The notes beneath the pieces were generated by a model, which was given only the letters and a program-made list of their open reading frames with translations, was not told where the DNA came from and searched no databases. 64,000 nucleotides of DNA, from positions 186,001-250,000 of the forward strand of contig JAQGEQ010000078.1 in the NCBI GenBank assembly GCA_034620365.1, read 5' to 3'. The stretch's first letter is position 1. The number at the start of each line of letters is the position of its first letter. The translations under genes and the position numbers were made by a program. Shown piece by piece: positions 50,901-64,000 of this stretch. The stretch is from Pegea sp. RAD2-039 (Eukaryota > Chordata > Thaliacea > Salpida > Salpidae).

Positions 50901-52252
50901 TGAAAACAAAATCGTTTAATGAATTCTAAGCATGATCCATACTTTCCATATAAGATTAGTTCATTTCCAATGTTAAAGTCTTCTACTGTATAAAACTGGT
51001 CATCATCTGGAGCAGGTTTAGTGATTCTATGTCTTCTTATGATCGTACCTTGTGGCATACCCGCGTTTTTAATCTTCAAATATAAGTTTTGTGATAATAG
51101 CTTCAAAATTGTTTAATTTATATTTCTAAATATAGAAATATAACAAATATCAAATGATAAATTGAACTTACCACTGGTTCAACCACTTGTATTGAATCAT
51201 CTTCAAGATAGAAATATAATTTACAATTTCTAACACGATATTGTTCATCTCTTCTTTCAATTACACCTTCTTGATAATATGCTTTGAAGTTTAAAACCTG
51301 AGTGAAATTAAAGCGCTAAACTCAAAGAAAAACATTTTAAATGTTTACCTGTCTATCATAAGCTACCCAAGAAGGTGCAGTAGCTCCTACACCTTCAGGA
51401 AAGTTACTAAATTTGGGAGGGATCACCTGTCCAGGAATAGGTCTGCCACCAATTCCAGGTCTATGGGCCCCAGTTACCATGGCAGTCTCATTACAATAAT
51501 CAAAGAAATGAGATTTGTGGAATTTTTCATTACCAAGCTGAAAATAAAAAATTGTATTTTTGTGAATCAATCATTTATTTGCTTCAAAACAAATTTAAGA
51601 ATAATTTGGGTGAATAACTTAAACTTTTATATTTTTTTTTACATAAGAAAACAAAGAAAAAATTTTTGCCTAACTAAAATATAATATTTTAATAGTTTTT
51701 AGATTAAAGTTCTTTAACTTAATGAAATGATTACCAAATAAACACCATTTAAATTATTAAAAAAACTTATTAAGAAACTACATTTAAAATTACAAACCTA
51801 AATAATAAAAAGTTAAATGAGTTGAATCAATTAAAAATATTTAATTATTTAAATCAAAATACACAGAATAAAATTGAAAAGTTAATAAACAATAAAATAA
51901 TAATAATAATAAACAAACTAATAAACATTAAAAAGATTAATAGACTAAAATTGTATTAATCATCAGAATATAGCAAAAATTTGAACCAATATTTCTATTT
52001 GTTGCAAACAGTTTAATATTCTTAAACAGAAAAATATAAAAAGGTAAACAAAATTAAAATATAAAAACTCAAATTTTCATAAATCTTGAAATTTCTCTCA
52101 TATCATAAACCAAAATTAAAACAGCCAAAATCAAACAGCAATAATTAGACAAACTGTTTATTACTATTATCAAAGTTTTAATAACTAAAAATTAACAAGT
52201 AAATACTCACATTTTTATTAAAGTTGTTACCTGGAAGGAATGGCAACGACAT
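47963..52252 (-). CDS. EFHC1/EFHC2 family protein (DM10 and EF-hand, ciliary)
   Basis: Seventeen exons, 5' to 3': 52252-52211, 51537-51349, 51297-51172, 51073-50943, 50884-50767, 50713-50573, 50515-50405, 50260-50153, 50092-49954, 49708-49543, 49379-49237, 49087-48891, 48827-48694, 48625-48481, 48408-48269, 48220-48118, 48064-47963; 744 residues, nearer human EFHC2 than EFHC1 in length. It starts MSLPFLPGNNF, typical of the family. Three DM10 domains follow: about 78-180 (VLNFKAYYQE, FYLEDDS), 229-368 (VLRFFCYWDD, CYYLADDTIEIYE) and 427-535 (ILRFVAYMV, SYYLSDDTVSFFEPP, DADEYALRYMES). C-terminal EF-hand-like segments include HDTDQNGNLPY. Family members (Rib72-like) are microtubule inner proteins of axonemal doublets. 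The tail from about 580 on is longer than in EFHC1. No key feature is missing. Confidence 0.94.
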
Positions 52253-54690
52253 GACTTCAAGAATATGATATACTCACTAAAAAATGTTTAGCTATTTTAC
52301 ACCAGCATGTAGTGGCGAAGCTTGTTTAAGAATAGCTATCTTTTACTCTGTATTCTAAAATAGCATGCGTTACTACAGCAACTAAAGCGGTAGCTAAAGT
52401 GGCTTTTGCTTATAATTTGTTATCAAATAAAATTATAAAGCTATTTTATGATTTATGTATATACAATTTGTAAAAATTTTTGTCGGTTTTATTTAAAAAA
52501 TTTTAACAACTATAAATATAAAAAATAGGAATATACAATCTGATTAAAACAAGCCACTGAAAATGAACATTTTATGTTCTAAAAGCTACAAGCAAAAGTG
52601 ATCGATAAAAAGAATATTACATGAAAACAATTAAAATAAGATTACCACTTATAAAATCTGGAGATTATAAAAGTCTAGATTATATAAAAAAGTTAGTTAT
52701 AGTTTACTGTAGTATAGTTATAGTCTAATACAGTCTGTTGATGATTGCTTGCAACTTTTTGTAAACATTTTGGGTTGTTTTGGAGCTAATTTAATCATTA
52801 TAGAATTGAACACAGATCTTAAAAGGATTAATTAAATAACAAGCTACAAGATGTATCATCGGTTAAGTCGACTGATAGATAATCCATTGTGAGTGAGTTA
52901 GAATCTTACCGTCGTCAAATATTCTATAACGGAGCTTATCGGATGTGAAAATTAGCTTCCATTATAGAGGTAAAAAGCACCGCTTTCTCGTGAATATCTT
53001 TAGAGGTGCAAAGGGAGTACATCTAAACCGAAAATCAACAATCTGGTGACCTTAATTTCACTGTTCCAGGTCAATGAGCTGCGTGCTGAACGACGGATCT
53101 AAAGAGTGGGTGATTCAGCGCACGCTACTCTTCAATATACTCAAAGCCAATGCACATGTATGAGGACAGTATGTCAGCCAACATGTATATTCATCAGCTC
53201 TATTAAAATAAGGGTGAAAGATGAAATCTAGTTGTACAATTTTGCTCACGAATAGACGGCAGCAGCACCTGGCAGAAAAATAGTATAAGCACAGAGGTTT
53301 ATACAATAATAAGATTTTATCTAATAAAAATTATTTTCGACTGTGATATATGAAATCTTTTGCTTACTAGTTGTTTTTTAATAAAATAGTTTACAATTCT
53401 AAAGTATTGTGTTTGCAAAATGTACTGATTCTGCTGTTTACGAATTAAACAAGTTTTTCAGAACATATTTCATAATAGATTTTCAACTACTTATTTTTTA
53501 GATAAATACTAACAGAATTAAAGAAATTATTTACATCAAAAAAGCTATTAGATAACATAAATTCTTTTATAATAAAGTCAGATGAAACAACTTTTAAATA
53601 GAATGTAATTATAATCACAGGTTTTGATCAAACGATATAAAAATTTGGGTTCAAGACCTTTTAATTTCATTCTTTTTGTCTCATAGGTTGCTCAAAAGGT
53701 TACTTATAGTAGCTAAAAGATGAAAACGGTTTCATATAAACAGGCATATTGAATCAGAAGTCAAAAAAAATTGATGATATAATAGTGCTGATGCACTGTA
53801 CGATCAAATACCATCTACTTTCAATGGTAGATACTTGTAAACTTACAATTATATTGATAATAATAATAAATGTTAAAAAGATTTGAGGAACTTTAAATGT
53901 AATCTGTAACTTATACTTATGCTTTTGTTTGGTAAACTTTATCTTTTTTATTATTAATATTTTTGTTAAAAATCCAATTTAGCATCTTTTTAAGGCCCTA
54001 TTGATAAATAAAGTATATAACATAAAAGTTTATAGTTCTTTTTTATCGCTTACAAACTTTATTACCATTTATTATAACTCCCCTTTTATATATAAAAATA
54101 TTTAAATTTATTTTTTTAATTATTACAAGTTAGTTTCCATTTCTGACAAAAGACATATAACTTCTAGCTAATTCTTTATTTTTGGAATATTTTTAAAGAA
54201 CATTTTTTTTCTTATGGCGATTTGCTAGAAGAAAATTGAAGAATTTTTGTGTATTTATTGTTAGTTAGCTCAATTATATGTATATTATCTTTTAAATAAA
54301 TATATTTTAGAAAATTAAAGATTTTAATTTTAGTAAATTGTGTGGTTATTTTCTATTAAACACTTTTAAAGTAATACAAAGATTGCTTAAAACCTTTTAT
54401 TATATAAAAGGGTCAACAAATATTTTCATTTCTATGTCAAAGTATAATATATTTCCTTCAACTTATTAAAACTAATTTCTTATTTAATGATAATTCAATT
54501 ATTATTATGTTGTTCTTATAATATTTTTAATTTAATTAGTTTTGAGTCTTAAAATCAAACTTAATTTATAATATTTATATATTTGACTAGCTGACTAAAA
54601 ATTGAATGTTTTTTATTATAAATTATTTTGATCTTCTAGATAAACTGTTTTAGATTTTTTTTTCAAATTTGGACAAGTACAGAATCAAAC
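52253..54690. other. Divergent intergenic region between EFHC and AKR7 genes
   Basis: Both flanking genes start at its edges and are transcribed outward. A GC-richer block at about 52860-53310 stands out from the AT-rich background and is likely a degraded mobile element. The remainder is AT-rich with nothing I recognise. Confidence 0.55.
52860..53310. repeat. GC-richer block, probable degraded mobile element
   Basis: Abruptly less AT-rich than both flanks and holding many CG dinucleotides, like the other repeat relics in this window. No protein motif, terminal repeat or RNA-polymerase III box could be confirmed. Confidence 0.4.
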
Positions 54691-57305
<2,615 letters not shown>

Positions 57306-59373
57306 TTTTCTTAACAATTTAATTGGAATCGAATTATAAATATGCCTAAGCAATAAATTTCAATTTATTTACCTTTAATTCTTTAAACTATTATATTTAT
57401 CATCAATTTTGTTTAAATTTCAAATACAGTTTTGAGGTTTCTTTTTTGTCTGCTATTATTTTCATCAAATGTTTTAAGATCCTAATAACTGATTTGACTT
57501 TTACATATATTTGTAATTAAACATAAAAATAAGTTGAAGCTAGTGACAGTAAATTATTTGAAGTTTTACACACCATACTAGTTTCGTCTATTCGGTATTA
57601 CAATATTTTAGTAGGCTGGTGATAAAAATTCACTATTGAAGTATACAATAAGAAGCTTAAATATCTATAAACAAGTTTTTTTTTTCAAAATCATTTATCG
57701 CTGATTCAACATTTTAAGGCTTTAGTAAGACAAAGATGTATTCTGTGACAATAAGAAGTGATATGAAGAGCTTTAGATAAGCCGAGATATTTTTAGACAG
57801 TTATTTGTAGCTAATTACTACTTTGTTTACTGTCTACTGAAAAGATAACTATACAAATGTATAAACTTGTAGAATATTTTTAGTTCATTACAGTTGTAAT
57901 ATTTGTACTAAATTTACTAAGAAGTTCTACAAGGTTTTGAGAAACAAAGAATTTTAATTAAAAGGGAATAAACAAAAGCACAAAATTAAGTGAGAAACAA
58001 AAACTAAGTCTAGTTAGATAGAATACGGATTAATTATAAAAAGTATCGAGTTTTAACTATAAAATACAATTTACTTTAAATTTAAAGATCTTTTTATTGA
58101 TTATTAATTACTTTAAACAAACATTAACGAAATTTTAGTCAAAAATTAACCATTTTACATGGAGTTATTAAAAAGCATTTGAAGTTAAACCTTTAAAGAA
58201 AATTGATTTTTAATGTTTCCAATTATTATTTTATCAAAGATTGTATCAAATATATCTTAGCATTAGAATAATGAACACTTAGCTAACTTTGAAGGTTAAA
58301 ATAAGTTCAATTGTTTGATGTGTTATAAGTTTAATCATAAATTCTGATTTTTATTATTAGAAGTATTATTTAAATTTTCGAAGAGCTTATTTTACCTTAT
58401 TAATATTTATTGGTTTACGAGTGTGAGTAAGTAGGTTTTATTTATCTAGCAGATTTTAGCAAAGTATTTTCTAATTAAATAATTTTTTAACACTTTGAAG
58501 TAAAGGTAGATGTCATCTTCAAAATTACAAAAATTCTTGTAAAATATACAGTTAACATTAATGATTACTAAATTTACTCAACAAAAAGATATAACAATCT
58601 ATAATATAAGGAATTTAATTTAAAATTATCTTTGAAGCATTCAAATAAAAAAAAAGCTGATATCTTTAAACAGGTTATTTTTCGGAAATAAATATTTCTT
58701 AATAGTTTTTCTAATAAGATAAAAAACTATGTTTTTCTAAGAATACCACTTGGCATGCTAAAAACGATTTATTGATTTATAATTAACATTGACGGCAATT
58801 TTGCAACGAATTATCAATTGAGAATTTTTTGTAAAGAACCCAGATTTGTCACAAAAAGCATTTACTTTTTGTTTGTTTTTCACACAAGGATGTTTGAACA
58901 AATAAACATTTTAATGCTTTATAATGTATACAGTTATACCCCCAATATTTTAAATATATTGCAATGTAATAAATTTCATTTACATATGAGATATTATTTA
59001 TATTACATAAAAACATAACTTTATAAGTTACTATAAGACTTTTTCTTATTTTAATATGTTGTATAATCAGATTTTTATTCAACTTGATGAATTACTAGTA
59101 ATCATATAATTGATTTTATGTAACTGAAACTACTTCATTATTTGTTTGTAAAATGAGAAAAAACTCACAAACAAATTTGTTTCCTATTAATCAATATTTC
59201 TTGTGTGCAGTTTTGAATAAATTTTGTCAATCATTTTAAATTATTATTTATATTATGCTAATTTGTTTTTATATTAAGGATTGGTTGCATTTCTCATTTA
59301 GTCTTTCTAATTTAACCGATTTTTTAACAATTTTGATACTTTGTGAAAAATTGGAGCTTCGTATATAAGAAAC
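57306..59373. other. Spacer between the two AKR7-like genes
   Basis: About 2 kb of AT-rich DNA containing the 3' UTR of copy 1 and presumably the promoter of copy 2. The two overlapping short frames at 58818-59082 on opposite strands are not supported as genes. I see nothing else. Confidence 0.6.
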
Positions 59374-62788
<3,415 letters not shown>

Positions 62789-64000
62789 TTTTCTCAACAA
62801 TTTAATTGCTTGTAAAATTAATTTTTATCATGTCATAAATTTATATAATAGAAATTTGAATAAAATGAATAAAAATTTTCTTGTTTTAAACTTGTAGTTT
62901 GAACCTAATTTACAACCAATGAAATGTCAAACACTTTGAATAATTATTGATGTTAAATAATTGTGACACACATATATGTGAGTAACAAATACATTTACGT
63001 TTAAATTTACAAACAATAGAAAGTTAGAAATTTGTTATTAGAAAATAAGAACATCTGTAAGATCTATTGAGTGTAGATCCTCTTATTTTTTCTAATAGTG
63101 GATTGAATCACCAAAACTTTATATAAAAGTAAAAGAATATAAAGATTCAGTTTGAAGTATAAGAAAAGTGAATCATTTTAGGAAATTAGTTTAAATTAAC
63201 TCTAAAAGAATTACTAAATCATTTATCGGACTTCAAGTGCTGCAAAAAATGTTTTAAAATATTTGTTTTTAATCATATTTCTCATAATGATAAATATAAA
63301 AATAAATTCAATTTATAGGAGTTAATTTCACCTAATTTATAAGTTTTAAAAAATATATTTTTTTACTTTTAAACAACGGAATAATTAGGTACGTGGTGAA
63401 TTCAGGCTTCAGTATTAAGGTCAAAAAATCTCAACGTTAAAGTCGAACTTCTACCATAATAGCTAAGATGTAAAAATTGTTGAATCTAAATTAGAAAATA
63501 ATAACTTTAAAAATAAAACGTCAAAAATAATTACAAAATTAGAAAATTTAGATTAAATAGTTTTTTTCTATTAAAATTTGATAATCTCTTAATAAATCAT
63601 CTGCAATTGAATAATCTTATTAAATTGAGAAGTATTTCATACCAAACTGTAAACAAGTTCAAAGCAGACTTAAAATTTATTTAAACTTTTAAAACTAAAC
63701 TTAAGTCTTATACTTAGATAAAATACTTTTAAGCAGGTAGATGTTTAAGAAGAAAAGATTGAAATTTTGAGATAGCTCTTTTACAAAACAAGTTGAAAAT
63801 CTTTTAACATTTATTTTACTGTTTTGCTGCTTAATTTTACTGAAAATACTTCAGTAAACCTTTCTTTGAAAATTTGAAGTTTACAAATTGAAATACCAAA
63901 TTAGAGATTTATGAAGTTTCAAGATGTTTGTGATTCTTGCTTTGATGTATTTATAAATTTTCAAGTAAATATTCAAACTTATAACTGATGCTATTGTTAT
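62789..64000. other. AT-rich sequence downstream of AKR7 copy 2
   Basis: The 3' UTR and intergenic DNA up to the window edge. No open frame, repeat or RNA gene is seen. Confidence 0.6.

Noticed and set aside
58818..59082. Overlapping frames on both strands between the AKR7 genes
   Set aside because: AT-rich chance frames without splice-compatible neighbours or recognisable sequence.

Overview
The window is strongly AT-rich nuclear DNA from an animal (metazoan). Genes are split into many short exons by GT-AG introns of about 50 to 700 bases, there is no operon layout, and decayed retroelements are scattered throughout. The gene set includes an EFHC-type protein of motile cilia, a KDM4 histone demethylase with JmjN, JmjC, PHD and Tudor parts, regucalcin, AKR7-type aldo-keto reductases, and membrane receptors with C-type lectin and immunoglobulin-like domains. 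This fits a ciliated invertebrate; I cannot name the lineage from the sequence alone. All exon structures are manual predictions from reading-frame continuity across splice sites.

Layout. (1) 1-3229: 3' part of an ankyrin-repeat gene that enters the window through about 23 copies of an acidic eight-residue repeat. (2) 3230-6590: repeat-rich DNA without a convincing gene. (3) About 6593-29368: a tandem duplication with a unit of about 11.3 kb. Each unit carries one minus-strand receptor gene (CTLD, Ig-like, beta-rich/FN3-like segments, transmembrane helix, short tyrosine-bearing tail), decayed exons of an older receptor copy, and plus-strand micro-exons that are all in phase 0. (4) 29500-30522: dead non-LTR retrotransposon fragment. 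(5) 30735-32611: SMP-30/regucalcin, minus strand. (6) 35673-41111: KDM4, plus strand. (7) 42769-47297: two plus-strand genes that I cannot name, one starting with an N-myristoylation-like motif. (8) 47963-52252: EFHC1/2, minus strand. (9) 54691-62788: two tandem AKR7-like genes with a mosaic pattern of near-identical and diverged exons.

How the parts relate. The single-copy genes (KDM4 chromatin regulator, EFHC axonemal protein, regucalcin, AKR7 detoxification enzymes) look like ordinary housekeeping genes without a shared pathway. The accessory part is the duplicated receptor region. The two receptor copies are almost identical in most extracellular exons, but differ by clustered amino-acid-changing substitutions in one segment of the lectin domain and in the cytoplasmic tail. 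Copy A also has a stop codon that removes the tail. This resembles a young, diversifying receptor family of the innate-immune or self-recognition kind; that role is inference.
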